A DNA stretch of 64,000 nt, taken from contig NZ_NQMO01000002.1 of the NCBI RefSeq assembly GCF_002257645.1, positions 372,001 to 436,000 on the forward strand, in the 5' to 3' direction. Within the stretch, counting starts at the first letter, position 1. Each line of letters begins with the position of its first letter. The notes beneath the pieces are model-generated. The model saw nothing but the letters and a program-made list of their open reading frames with translations. It was not told the origin of the DNA and searched no databases. Positions 24,674 through 32,745 of the stretch are shown here, piece after piece. This DNA is from Paenibacillus sp. XY044. GTDB lineage: Bacteria; Bacillota; Bacilli; Paenibacillales; Paenibacillaceae. The position numbers and the translations under genes are program-made.

Positions 24674-25450
24674 ATGGATACGGAGCAGGTTTTGGATCGT
24701 TTGACGCAGCTTTTTATGACCGAGCTCGGAGAACCGCTGGCCGGTTTATATCTGCACGGTTCGCTGGCGATGGGCTGTTACCGTGAAGACCGAAGCGATA
24801 TCGACCTGCTCGCGGTCATTGAAGAAAAGCTGGATCCCGAGGTTTGGACTCGGCTAGTCCGCGGCCTTCTTGAGCTTCACCGGTCGATGCCCGGACACCG
24901 GGGGATGGAGGTCAGCGTAATCCTAAGGGAGTATGCCGAGAAGCCGATGTATCCGACGCCGTTTGAATTCCATTATTCGGAGACGTACCGGGAGCGGTAT
25001 GAATCTGACGTGAAATATATATGTGGCGGTTATGAAGACCCTGATCTTGCGGCACATATGATGGTCATTTACCACCGTGGGGTGACACTGTATGGGGAGC
25101 CTGCGCGGTCCGTTTTCAGGCCGGAGAAAGAGATGTATATCCGGTCGATTTGGTCCGATGTGGAGCATGCCGTAGAGCACATCGCTGAGACGCCGGTGTA
25201 TTACACGCTCAATCTGTGCAGAATCCTGCGCTTTTTACGGGAGGGCGAGGTTTCTTCTAAGAAGGAAGGCGGCGAGTGGGGCCTTTCAGCCCTTCCGCCT
25301 GCGTATGAACCGCTCCTGCGGCAGTGCCTTCTTCAGTATGGCGGGCAGACGGATGAAGTTAGCGTGGAACCGCATATGCTTCAGGATTTTGCGAGGGATA
25401 TGCTTAAGGAGATTAAGCAGCGGATGATGGAGGGAGGGACTCGTCCCTGA
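24674..25450 (+). CDS. Nucleotidyltransferase, aminoglycoside adenylyltransferase-like (ANT(9)/ANT(3'') type)
   Basis: A 258-residue protein. The nucleotidyltransferase motif LYLHGSLAMGCYREDRSDID has Gly29-Ser30 and the metal Asp42/Asp44. The C-terminal helical domain resembles AadA, with VYYTLNLCRILRFL. ATG 24674 has ggaggg upstream; a longer frame from 24581 lacks a site. Members modify spectinomycin or streptomycin, but several chromosomal Bacillota homologues are not proven resistance genes. Confidence 0.82.
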   Translation: MDTEQVLDRLTQLFMTELGEPLAGLYLHGSLAMGCYREDRSDIDLLAVIEEKLDPEVWTRLVRGLLELHRSMPGHRGMEVSVILREYAEKPMYPTPFEFHYSETYRERYESDVKYICGGYEDPDLAAHMMVIYHRGVTLYGEPARSVFRPEKEMYIRSIWSDVEHAVEHIAETPVYYTLNLCRILRFLREGEVSSKKEGGEWGLSALPPAYEPLLRQCLLQYGGQTDEVSVEPHMLQDFARDMLKEIKQRMMEGGTRP

Positions 25451-25491
25451 TCACCTTTTTGTGTTATTTAAGTTGAACTAAAGAATACGAT

Positions 25492-25626
25492 GCAAGCAAG
25501 GAAGTAAAATGATTCCGAAGAAGCGAAGCGGTCGCATTTGGCTTTCGGATTCCTACCTTACGCGCGTTCAATAAAATCAAGGAATCTGAAAACAAGAGGG
25601 ATCGTAGGAACATTTTACGTACTTGC
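25492..25626. repeat. Highly structured palindromic intergenic element
   Basis: The ends are complementary: gcaag...aagtaaaatgattcc pairs with ggaacattttacgtacttgc. Inside lie a small stem (gcga-agcgg-tcgc) capped by cgaagaagc/gctttcg, and ggattcc paired with ggaatct. No ORF. Elements of this look recur in Paenibacillus intergenic DNA as far as I recall. It fits a REP/MITE-like repeat or a structured RNA. The rest of 25451-25782 holds nothing else I can support. Confidence 0.55.
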
Positions 25627-25782
25627 TCCCATCATCCGCTTCAATTTTTTAACTCATATAACGTTATCGATAGATTCTTCGGCCTCCGTGCAGGCTGGGT
25701 TCAATGAATACTGGACGGAACGTGGAGGTAATGGTTAAATTTGCATATAGATTGTTCACACCCTGCTGCCGGAGGAATGAAG

Positions 25783-26689
25783 ATGAAGCGATTTTTGATC
25801 GGGCAATACGGCTCCGTTTGACCAGCAGAAGATGGAGCGCGATTTTAGAGACGGCTTTTACGGAATCGAGGCATGCCTGTTCGAAAATGAAGCGGACACG
25901 CAGAAGCTCTTGAGCACCTCCAGAGCGCGGGGCTTCCGGATTGGCGTACATTTTCCCCTTCGTGCGGGAAAGTCGCTGCTTCGGGACGCTCTATTTATGG
26001 ATGCGGACGAGCAGATCCGCGATGAAGCGCTCCGGCTGGTCCGGGACGAGCTCGACTATTTAAGAAACGTACGGCCCGATTACGTGCTGTTCCATTATCC
26101 GAAACCCGTCATTCTGGATGATCGGGTGAACTGGGACGAATGGCATTTTTCCGACAGAACGGAGTATGGCTATGAGAGCGATTGTTCGCTTGAGATGTTT
26201 GCCGAGCGCAGCGACCATCTCTTCGTCTGGCTTACTGCTGCTTCCAGGGAATACGGCTTTACGCCGGTTTTGGAATTCGATGCGCTGAATTCGTATATTT
26301 ATGAGCATGATGTGCTGGAAGGGCTTTTGAAGAAATACCCGGACATCCGGCTGTGCCTGGACACGGGAAGGATATTTTTGCAGCAAAACGTGGATCCTTC
26401 TTTTCGGGCTTTGCCGGTCATCCGCAAATACGCGAAGTATGCGGAGGTCATCCACCTATGGAATCTCCAGTACACGAAATCTTCCGTCAAGCTGCGCTAC
26501 CCGGTGCTGCCGGATCAGCGCCCGGAGGACGGCTGGGCCCCGATCGGGGAATATTTGGCCGTTATCCGCGAAGAAAATCCCCAGGTCAAAATTCAGTTCG
26601 AACACCGCTCGGAGCTTGTCAGCCGTGAGGATTTGCAGCGCTGCTATGAATGGGTAGACGAGTGTTTGCGCATCACCAATCACAGCTGA
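25783..26689 (+). CDS. TIM-barrel protein (xylose-isomerase/sugar phosphate isomerase-like), apparent +1 frameshift near the start
   Basis: The long frame starts at ATG 25832 (285 residues) and has a TIM-barrel isomerase/endonuclease-IV look: VHFPLRAGK, DYVLFHYPKP, FTPVLEFDALN, LCLDTGR, EVIHLWN and IQFEHRS hold the strand-end acidic and His residues. No ribosome site precedes 25832. A ggagg does precede ATG 25783, which codes MKRFLIGQYGSV then TGA at 25819. A one-base shift there gives ...GSFDQQKMERDF and restores a continuous N-terminus. So the gene has a one-base insertion near 25816, or uses +1 shifting at TTTGAC, or is truncated. The function is unknown. Confidence 0.75.
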
Positions 26690-26720
26690 TACAGCCAGGG
26701 AGTTTGGAAGGGAGGAGCCG

Positions 26721-27326
26721 ATGAGCAGACCCCAGCTTATTTTGGATATTGCCGGTGTCATTGCAACGAACCTCTCGCCTGGATTTTGGGAAGAGGCCGC
26801 CATCGCCGGGGGCACGACCTATCGTCAGTTAAAAGATGACTTCAGCCGGGAAATTCGCGAATTGTTTTGGACAGGAGCCATCACCATGGAGCAGTTTAGG
26901 GACTGGCTCGCCACGTACGGACCGGATCTAAGCATGGAGCGGCTGAACGCGCTGGCCATGAAGTATTTGCAACCTCTCCCCGCTTTGGGGCGTATTGCCA
27001 TTTGGAACAGGAAGGCGGATGTTCACCTGCTGAGCAACCACCGGGAGGAATGGCTAATCGGGCTGCTGGCACCGGTCAAGGAACAGGTGAAGAGCCTTAC
27101 CATATCCAGCAGGGCCGGCTACTGCAAGCCGGATCCCCGCATGTATCAGCTCGTATGCGATCAGCTCGGCGATGGGGCAGGACCTTGCATTTATGTGGAT
27201 GATCAAGAGAAAAATTTGCTCCCTGCCAGAGCATTGGGCTGGCATGCGGTCATCGCGGATTCCGAAGGCCGGTGGATGAATGAGGTCTCCCGGATGCTGG
27301 AGCAGCAGCGCATAAAGAAAGGGTGA
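26721..27326 (+). CDS. HAD-like protein with altered motif I
   Basis: A 201-residue HAD-IA-like protein: LLSNHREEW (motif II), YCKPDPRMYQ (Lys) and IYVDDQEKNLLPAR (motif IV). Motif I reads LDIAGV: Asp9 is kept, but the second Asp that acts as general acid in phosphatases is Ala11. It may be a poor phosphatase or have another activity. Site gggagg precedes the ATG. It ends by overlapping the HIT gene region. Confidence 0.8.
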   Translation: MSRPQLILDIAGVIATNLSPGFWEEAAIAGGTTYRQLKDDFSREIRELFWTGAITMEQFRDWLATYGPDLSMERLNALAMKYLQPLPALGRIAIWNRKADVHLLSNHREEWLIGLLAPVKEQVKSLTISSRAGYCKPDPRMYQLVCDQLGDGAGPCIYVDDQEKNLLPARALGWHAVIADSEGRWMNEVSRMLEQQRIKKG

Positions 27327-27331
27327 GCGGC

Positions 27332-27664
27332 ATGACGAACGATTTTTATTGCGACGAGGTGCTAAACGGCAAAACGCAGGTCAACCGCGTGTATGAGACG
27401 GATCGGGTGCTCGCGTATCATCATACGCGTCCTTATTATGAGCATCATGTCGTGGTGATTCCAAAGCTTCATGTTGGTTCGCTTATATCCGGGGAAACGG
27501 AAAATACCGAACAACTGCTGCTCGAAGTTTTAGGAGTAGTGAAGAAAGTCGCCTCGGATATGGTGCTGGAGACAGGAGCAGCCAAGGTTGTCACTAATTT
27601 AGGGGACTACCAGGAATCCAAACATATGCACTGGCATGTCGTGAGCGGCCAAACGATACGATGA
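27332..27664 (+). CDS. HIT family protein
   Basis: A 110-residue histidine-triad nucleotide-binding protein. The catalytic HxHxH is His98-Met-His100-Trp-His102, preceded by DYQESKHMH. HIT enzymes hydrolyse nucleoside phosphoramidates or dinucleoside polyphosphates. ATG 27332 has agaaaggg upstream; GTG 27323 overlapping the previous stop is possible. Confidence 0.88.
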   Translation: MTNDFYCDEVLNGKTQVNRVYETDRVLAYHHTRPYYEHHVVVIPKLHVGSLISGETENTEQLLLEVLGVVKKVASDMVLETGAAKVVTNLGDYQESKHMHWHVVSGQTIR

Positions 27665-27676
27665 AAGGGAGTGTGA

Positions 27677-27874
27677 ATGATGGAACAATGGTCATACAAA
27701 ACGGTGAAGTATAAGACGGGTGGCTTTTTGGGCGGCAAGGTGGACGAGGAAGAATTTGAGGATTTGCTGAACAGCTATGGCTATGAGGGCTGGGAGCTGG
27801 TATCGTGCTTCGATACGAGCGTATCCCAGGGACAGTCGCGGGACATCATCGCCGTTTTCAAACGGAAAGTATAA
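27677..27874 (+). CDS. DUF4177 domain-containing protein
   Basis: A 65-residue DUF4177 protein: WSYKTVKYKTGGFLGGKVDEEEFEDLLNSYGYEGWELVS carries the family's conserved 'N-x-x-G-x-x-G-W-E-L-V' core, followed by a strand IIAVFKRKV. Function unknown. It ends the HAD-HIT-DUF4177 run and is followed by a terminator. Confidence 0.85.
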   Translation: MMEQWSYKTVKYKTGGFLGGKVDEEEFEDLLNSYGYEGWELVSCFDTSVSQGQSRDIIAVFKRKV

Positions 27875-27885
27875 AGCCTGACATT

Positions 27886-27909
27886 AAACCCTGACGCACA
27901 GGGTTTTTT
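27886..27909 (+). terminator. Intrinsic terminator after DUF4177 gene
   Basis: aaaccctg-acgca-cagggttt with a T run. Confidence 0.85.
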
Positions 27910-27976
27910 CTTTCTTGATGGAATGAAGGCGGGCGATGCAATACGTACACTAGGCGATAAGGAGCGGATGGAATAT

Positions 27977-28783
27977 ATGGATCAACGGATCATTGATGAG
28001 GCGAAACAGCTTGCGGTCACCGCAGCCAAGGAAGCCGGGGCTATCGCAAAGGAGTACTTTGACAAGTTGGAAAAGGTTGACCAAAAAGGGGATAACGGCG
28101 ACCTCGTCACGGTGGTGGACCATTTGGCTGAGGAACGGATTCTTGAGCATATCCGCAGCCAATTCCCGGATCACCGGATCCGGGCCGAGGAATCGGGAGA
28201 TCATGGCCAGCGCAGCGACTGGCTGTGGCTGGTGGACCCCTTGGACGGAACGAACAACTATGCGATTGGCCTGCCTGCGTTCTCCTGCTCGATTACGCTG
28301 ATGCATCGGGGGCAGCCGGTCATGGCGGTGGTTTACGAACCGATGATTGACCGCCTGTTCGTGTCCACCCGTAACGGGGGAACAACCTGCAATGGGCAGC
28401 CCGTAACGAACGGGCCTGCGGGGGCGTTCAACAAAGCAACGGTCGCCTGGATCCAGGGTCATGTGGTAGGCAGCGATGACCGCGCCATCCGGCTTAGAAA
28501 CCATATTGACCTGCATACGAAGCGAATGATGCGGCTGTGGGCGCCGACGCTGCAGTGGTGCATGCTGGCGAGAGGGCACATCGATGCCATCATCCTGTAT
28601 AACTCCGAAGGGGAGGACCTCTATTCCGGTGTCCTGATCGCGAAGGAAGCGGGGATGCTGGTGATGGACTTTGAGGGGAATCCTTTTGACGCCATGACGG
28701 AAGAGCCTTACCTTATCGCCTGTCATCCGGAGCACCGGGATTACTTTTTGAACATGGTTGCGGAAGGATTGGGCGCCCGGTAG
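27977..28783 (+). CDS. Inositol monophosphatase family protein
   Basis: Mg-dependent phosphatase of the IMPase/SuhB family. Metal ligands appear in RAEESGDH (Glu), WLVDPLDGTNNYAIG (both Asp) and later in a diverged GED region (SEGEDLYSGV in place of the common WDxAAG). Substrates in this family include inositol phosphates, 3'-phosphoadenosine phosphates and sugar phosphates. Starts are ambiguous: ATGs at 27923, 27968 and 27977 share the frame, and aaggag (27959-27964) best serves 27977. Confidence 0.88.
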   Translation: MDQRIIDEAKQLAVTAAKEAGAIAKEYFDKLEKVDQKGDNGDLVTVVDHLAEERILEHIRSQFPDHRIRAEESGDHGQRSDWLWLVDPLDGTNNYAIGLPAFSCSITLMHRGQPVMAVVYEPMIDRLFVSTRNGGTTCNGQPVTNGPAGAFNKATVAWIQGHVVGSDDRAIRLRNHIDLHTKRMMRLWAPTLQWCMLARGHIDAIILYNSEGEDLYSGVLIAKEAGMLVMDFEGNPFDAMTEEPYLIACHPEHRDYFLNMVAEGLGAR

Positions 28784-28857
28784 AGCTTGCCATAATGGCA
28801 GCTAGCGGCCTCAGGATGACTTTTATTCTGGATACGGCGGCAGAAGGGAAGTGGGCA

Positions 28858-29163
28858 ATGGTTTATTTTATCATGGGGATTGTCGTGGTACTTGCCGGGT
28901 GGCTGATCGGATCCTGGGTGTTTGGACCCTGGGGGACAATTCTGATCTTCCTGGTTCTGGTCGGCCTGTTAAGCTATTTATATGGAATGGTGGAAGACTT
29001 AAGGGCAAGGGTGAGCTCGCTGGAGAGGAAGCTGGGCGTCTCGGAAGAGGACGATTACGAGATGAGCAACGAGGACATTGAAGCGGAGCTCGAGCGGGAG
29101 CTGGCCGCGATTCCCGGCACGACGGAAGAGAACCACGGCGATCAGACCAAAAGGGAGGATTAA
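28858..29163 (+). CDS. Small membrane protein with acidic coiled-coil tail
   Basis: A 101-residue protein: two hydrophobic helices (about 4-20 and 25-43), then a heptad-like region VEDLRARVSSLERKL and a strongly acidic tail. No known domain. ATG 28858 has agggaag upstream; an ATG at 28795 lacks a site. It precedes the kinase-like gene by 54 bases and may be in its operon. Confidence 0.65.
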   Translation: MVYFIMGIVVVLAGWLIGSWVFGPWGTILIFLVLVGLLSYLYGMVEDLRARVSSLERKLGVSEEDDYEMSNEDIEAELERELAAIPGTTEENHGDQTKRED

Positions 29164-29217
29164 CGGGCATGTGTCAAGGCGATTCGTCGAGACCAACCAT
29201 AAAAAGGAGTTGAACGG

Positions 29218-30099
29218 ATGGATCAACCGCTTACGATCAAGATCGATGAAGTATCGTTTCAGCTGAAAGAGCCGCATCCGCTGGAGTGGCTGTCCGCCTG
29301 GGGAAAGGCGTTTGCGGTGTTTGACAAGCAGGACTCCGGCAACCTTTCGTTTGGCATGGAAAAGGACGGGGTCAGACGGTTCATCAAGTACGCCGGAGCG
29401 GCCACCACGGAATTTGAGGGCGAGCAGGCGGACGCCATCATGCGTTTGAAGCAAGCTGTTCAAATTTACGATGATTTGGATCACCCCGGCTTGGTGCGGC
29501 TGCTCAGCCATTTTGAAGCCGGACCCGGCTACGCCGCCGTATTCGAGTGGTTCGACGGGGAGTCGCTGCATCCCCACTGGGCATTTCCGCCCCCGGCCAA
29601 ATACGAGGACCCGAGGTCTCCGTTCTATCGATACCGCAGGCTGCCGCTTGAGAAGCGGCTGGCGTCCTACAGGGCGATCCTGGACTTTCATGTCCACGCC
29701 GAGGAAAAGGGGTACATAGCGGTTGATTTTTATGATGGCAGCCTTCTTTACGATTTTGCCTCCCATACGACGAAAATCTGCGATATCGATCTGTATCAGA
29801 AGCGCCCCTTTTATAACCGGATGGGCAGGCTGTGGGGATCGTCCCGCTTTATGTCCCCTGAAGAGTTTGAATACGGTGCTGCGATTGACGGTGTGACCAA
29901 TGTGTATAATATGGGGGCGACAGCCTTTTTCATCTTTGGCGGGGAGCTGGACCGTTCCTATGACAAATGGGATGCAGGCAGTTCCCTTTATGAAATGGCC
30001 CTTAAGGCGGTTAACGCCGATCGAGCCGGACGGTACGCTTCCGTGGCCGACTTCGCGTCTGCCTGGAATGAGATTCTCCATGCGGGAAACGGCGGCTGA
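29218..30099 (+). CDS. Divergent protein kinase-like protein
   Basis: A 293-residue protein with protein-kinase-fold features. An ATP-site lysine may be that in RFIKYAGA; LDHPGLVRLLSHFE matches the kinase strand 4-5 region and AAVFEWFDGESL the hinge. The catalytic loop reads YIAVDFYDGSLLYD instead of HRDxKxxN, and the DFG motif is DID (KICDIDLY). SSRFMSPEEFEYGAAIDGVTNVYNMGATAF matches the activation segment with its APE-like PEE and the following DxxxLG helix. Activity may be retained in altered form. Function unknown. Site aaaaggag precedes the ATG. Confidence 0.75.
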   Translation: MDQPLTIKIDEVSFQLKEPHPLEWLSAWGKAFAVFDKQDSGNLSFGMEKDGVRRFIKYAGAATTEFEGEQADAIMRLKQAVQIYDDLDHPGLVRLLSHFEAGPGYAAVFEWFDGESLHPHWAFPPPAKYEDPRSPFYRYRRLPLEKRLASYRAILDFHVHAEEKGYIAVDFYDGSLLYDFASHTTKICDIDLYQKRPFYNRMGRLWGSSRFMSPEEFEYGAAIDGVTNVYNMGATAFFIFGGELDRSYDKWDAGSSLYEMALKAVNADRAGRYASVADFASAWNEILHAGNGG

Positions 30100-30264
30100 T
30101 GCCCGAGGCGAATTTCAAGATTTTTGCTTTTAGGCGCGGAATCCAGCGAGCGTATTTGGCTTAATGTTACAATGGTCATGTGAAACAAACCGGATGCCTT
30201 GCATGAACTTGATTTGAGGCACGCTGACGCCGCTTATATCACTTTACTGAAAGAAGGGTACATC

Positions 30265-30963
30265 TTGTCTTACGAATGGATTTTGTTTGATGCGGACGAA
30301 ACGCTGTTCGATTTTAGAATGTCGGAAAGCCACGCGCTGAACCAGCTGCTCGCCAGCTGCAGTCTCGACGCGAACAATTCGGAAATTACAGGTTGCTACA
30401 AAAAGATTAATGAGGAGCTCTGGCGCGAATTTGAGCAGGGACGGATCAGCTCGGCGGAGCTGCGGGTCGAGCGGTTTCGCCGGTTCGGCCGCGAGCAGGG
30501 GCTGAGCGAGGACGCCGAGGAACTGAGCAGACGTTACCTGGGATCGCTCGCCGAAGGCGCGTTTATTTTGGCAGGCGCCCTGGATATCTGCCTCTATCTG
30601 AAGGAGCACGGTTACAAAATGGCCATCATCACGAACGGCATTAAAGAAGTGCAGTTCGGGCGGATCGGCCGCTCTGATTTAAAGGATTTTTTCGAGGCGG
30701 TCATCGTCTCCGAGGATACGGGATTCCAGAAGCCGCAGGCGGGGATTTTCGAGCATGCCTTCCGGGTAATTCAGGAGAACCGCAAAGATAAAATGCTGAT
30801 GATCGGCGATTCCCTCACCTCCGACATCCAGGGAGGCAACAATATCGGAATCGATACGTGCTGGTATAATCCGAACCGGCTGCCCAACGAAACCGCCATC
30901 GTCCCAACCTATGAGATCCACGATCTGGCGGAAATTAAGGATATTTTGGAGAAAAAGGGCTGA
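30265..30963 (+). CDS. YjjG family HAD nucleotidase
   Basis: A 232-residue HAD of the noncanonical pyrimidine nucleotidase (YjjG/YfnB) branch: motif I LFDADETLFDF (Asp9, Asp11), motif II IITNGI, GFQKPQAGIFEHA (Lys), and MIGDSLTSDIQGG. Known members clean up non-standard nucleoside monophosphates. I place the start at TTG 30265 after gaaggg; an ATG at 30199 would add 22 residues unlike the family. Confidence 0.85.
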   Translation: MSYEWILFDADETLFDFRMSESHALNQLLASCSLDANNSEITGCYKKINEELWREFEQGRISSAELRVERFRRFGREQGLSEDAEELSRRYLGSLAEGAFILAGALDICLYLKEHGYKMAIITNGIKEVQFGRIGRSDLKDFFEAVIVSEDTGFQKPQAGIFEHAFRVIQENRKDKMLMIGDSLTSDIQGGNNIGIDTCWYNPNRLPNETAIVPTYEIHDLAEIKDILEKKG

Positions 30964-31174
30964 TTGGGCTTGTCGGCATCTGCCAATCACGAAAGCGCTT
31001 GAAAAATTAACAACAATTTGACTCGGCTGTAACGAATTTGTGACGATTTTGCTTCGGCTGTGCCTTACAATAAAGTTACATCACAGAGCCCTTTTGCAGC
31101 GTTTGAAAACAATCCCGCAGGGTAATGGTTGATATGGAAAAGAAATCATGATTCCATAAAGGAGATATTTTCAA

Positions 31175-31702
31175 ATGAAAAAAAAGATGACCTTCTTAGC
31201 TTCCTTGATGATCGTTTTTCTGCTGGGTTTGGTTATGACTTCAACGAATGCAGTCGGGTCTGATAACGAATATAAGCCGGTTCCGCAAACCGAGGACACG
31301 GTGACGGCGATGCTGTCCACCATCGGGCAAAAGAACGGCCACCTCTACGTGACGGTGGATCCGATCGAATGGTATGAGGGAGCGGCAGCCGACAAGAAGT
31401 TTCTTGAACGGGAGCCCGATGCCGAAGAGCTGGGCGGTGCTCCTGACGGGTATTACATCGTCAACGACGATGAGACGTTAGAGACGTACGAAATCGCTCC
31501 GGACGCCGAAGTTCTGATGCAGCTGTATGATCATGACGGAACCTATGAAGGAATGAACATTCAGTGGAACGAACCGGTCAGCCTGACCAAGTTTTTGGCG
31601 ATTTACCATAACGACAAGCTGATGGACATTCGCTCTTTCCCGTTTCATTTGACGGTGAAGGACGGCAAAGTGGTCAAACTGGTGCAGCAGTATATTCCAT
31701 AA
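31175..31702 (+). CDS. Secreted protein of unknown function
   Basis: A 175-residue protein with a signal peptide (MKKKMTFLASLMIVFLLGLV, cut probably after TNA near residue 26). The mature part is acidic with no known domain and resembles small secreted Paenibacillus proteins. Site aaaggagat precedes the ATG. Upstream DNA repeats tcggctgt twice (around 31025 and 31055). Confidence 0.7.
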   Translation: MKKKMTFLASLMIVFLLGLVMTSTNAVGSDNEYKPVPQTEDTVTAMLSTIGQKNGHLYVTVDPIEWYEGAAADKKFLEREPDAEELGGAPDGYYIVNDDETLETYEIAPDAEVLMQLYDHDGTYEGMNIQWNEPVSLTKFLAIYHNDKLMDIRSFPFHLTVKDGKVVKLVQQYIP

Positions 31703-31718
31703 ACCTCGTGTAAAACAA

Positions 31719-31750
31719 AATCCAGTGCCTCCCGCGGCACTGGATTTTTT
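31719..31750. terminator. Bidirectional intrinsic terminator
   Basis: atccagtgcc-tcccgc-ggcactggat is followed by T's on the plus strand and preceded by A's, between convergent genes. Confidence 0.85.
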
Positions 31751-31803
31751 GCTGTCAGATGCAGCTTGCAGAGACCCGGGTTCGGTCGCGGCAAAGCTCC
31801 CCG

Positions 31804-32568
31804 TTACAAATGCGTTCCGCCGCTTGCGTCCAGCAGCTGACCCGTGATCCAGCGGCTGTCGTCCGAAGCCAGGAAGGCGGCGATATCGGCAACATCTTCC
31901 GGCTGTCCCCACCGTTTGAAGATCGAGAAGCCCGCGCCGAACTCGCGGCCTTCAGGCGTCTGCAGCGTCTCGGCATTCATCTCGGTCTCCACGAATCCCG
32001 GCAGTATCGCATTGATCGTAATTCCACGGGGGCCAAGCTGCGTCGAGAGGTTCAGGGTCAACGAATTGATCGCCCCTTTCGACATGCTGTAGGCCGGGAT
32101 CACAGGCAGGGAGATCCGCGTCGTCGCGGACGAGATGTTGATGATCCGACCGCCGTCCCGCAGCCGCGGCAGTGCTTGCTGAATGACAAAGAACGGGGCT
32201 TTGACGTTCACGCTCATCACCTCATCGAAGGCCTCCTCGGTCGTTGCCTCGATGGGAAGCGAAAGGCCGATGCCCGCATTGTTCACAAGGATATCCAGCC
32301 CGGGGTCGCCTGTTCGTTCCCGCAGGAGGCCGTCCAGGGCTTCATACATCCCGGGGATGCCATTAACGGATCTGAAGTCCGCCCCGAGCAGCAGCGCCGT
32401 TCCGCCCTGCTGCTCGATCTCGCGGGCGACCGCCTCGGCGGCGGAGCGGTTTTGGCCGTAATGGAGAACCACCAGCGCTCCCTCGGCGGCCAGGCGCAGT
32501 GAGATGGCGCGGCCAATGCCGCGGCTCGCTCCGGTAATCAGTGCCGTTTTTCCAGTCAATCTATTCAT
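31804..32568 (-). CDS. SDR family oxidoreductase (FabG-like)
   Basis: A 254-residue short-chain dehydrogenase: NADP-binding TGASRGIG (13-20), NNAG, catalytic Ser in NISSATT, Tyr and Lys in AYSMSKGA, then the C-terminal ITGQLLDASGG typical of FabG-like enzymes. The substrate is unknown. Its promoter region lies in 32569-32691. Confidence 0.9.
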   Translation of the reverse strand: MNRLTGKTALITGASRGIGRAISLRLAAEGALVVLHYGQNRSAAEAVAREIEQQGGTALLLGADFRSVNGIPGMYEALDGLLRERTGDPGLDILVNNAGIGLSLPIEATTEEAFDEVMSVNVKAPFFVIQQALPRLRDGGRIINISSATTRISLPVIPAYSMSKGAINSLTLNLSTQLGPRGITINAILPGFVETEMNAETLQTPEGREFGAGFSIFKRWGQPEDVADIAAFLASDDSRWITGQLLDASGGTHL

Positions 32569-32694
32569 GCAGCTTCAACTCCTCATCGGTTTAACAGGCT
32601 ATCTGCCTGCTTGAGTCATTTATAGCATGAGAGGGGTTTCGCAATGTTGCTCTCCTATTCGGGCATACGCACATCTCGTCCGATGCACACAAAA

Positions 32695-32729
32695 AGGCAT
32701 CAGCCGGCTGTAAATTCCGGTTGATGCCT
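32695..32729 (-). terminator. Intrinsic terminator after cysK
   Basis: On the minus strand aggcatcaaccgg and ccggctgatgcct form a stem followed by a T run, 17 bases after the cysteine synthase stop. Confidence 0.85.
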
Positions 32730-32745
32730 TTCGATTGGTGCACGA

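Noticed and set aside
25704..25913. Separate 69-codon ORF upstream of the TIM-barrel gene
   Set aside because: Different frame, no family resemblance; its start has a ribosome site only by chance and it covers the frameshift region.
28999..30081. Minus-strand ORF of 360 codons opposite the kinase-like gene
   Set aside because: The plus frame has kinase-like motifs and a ribosome site; the minus frame has neither.
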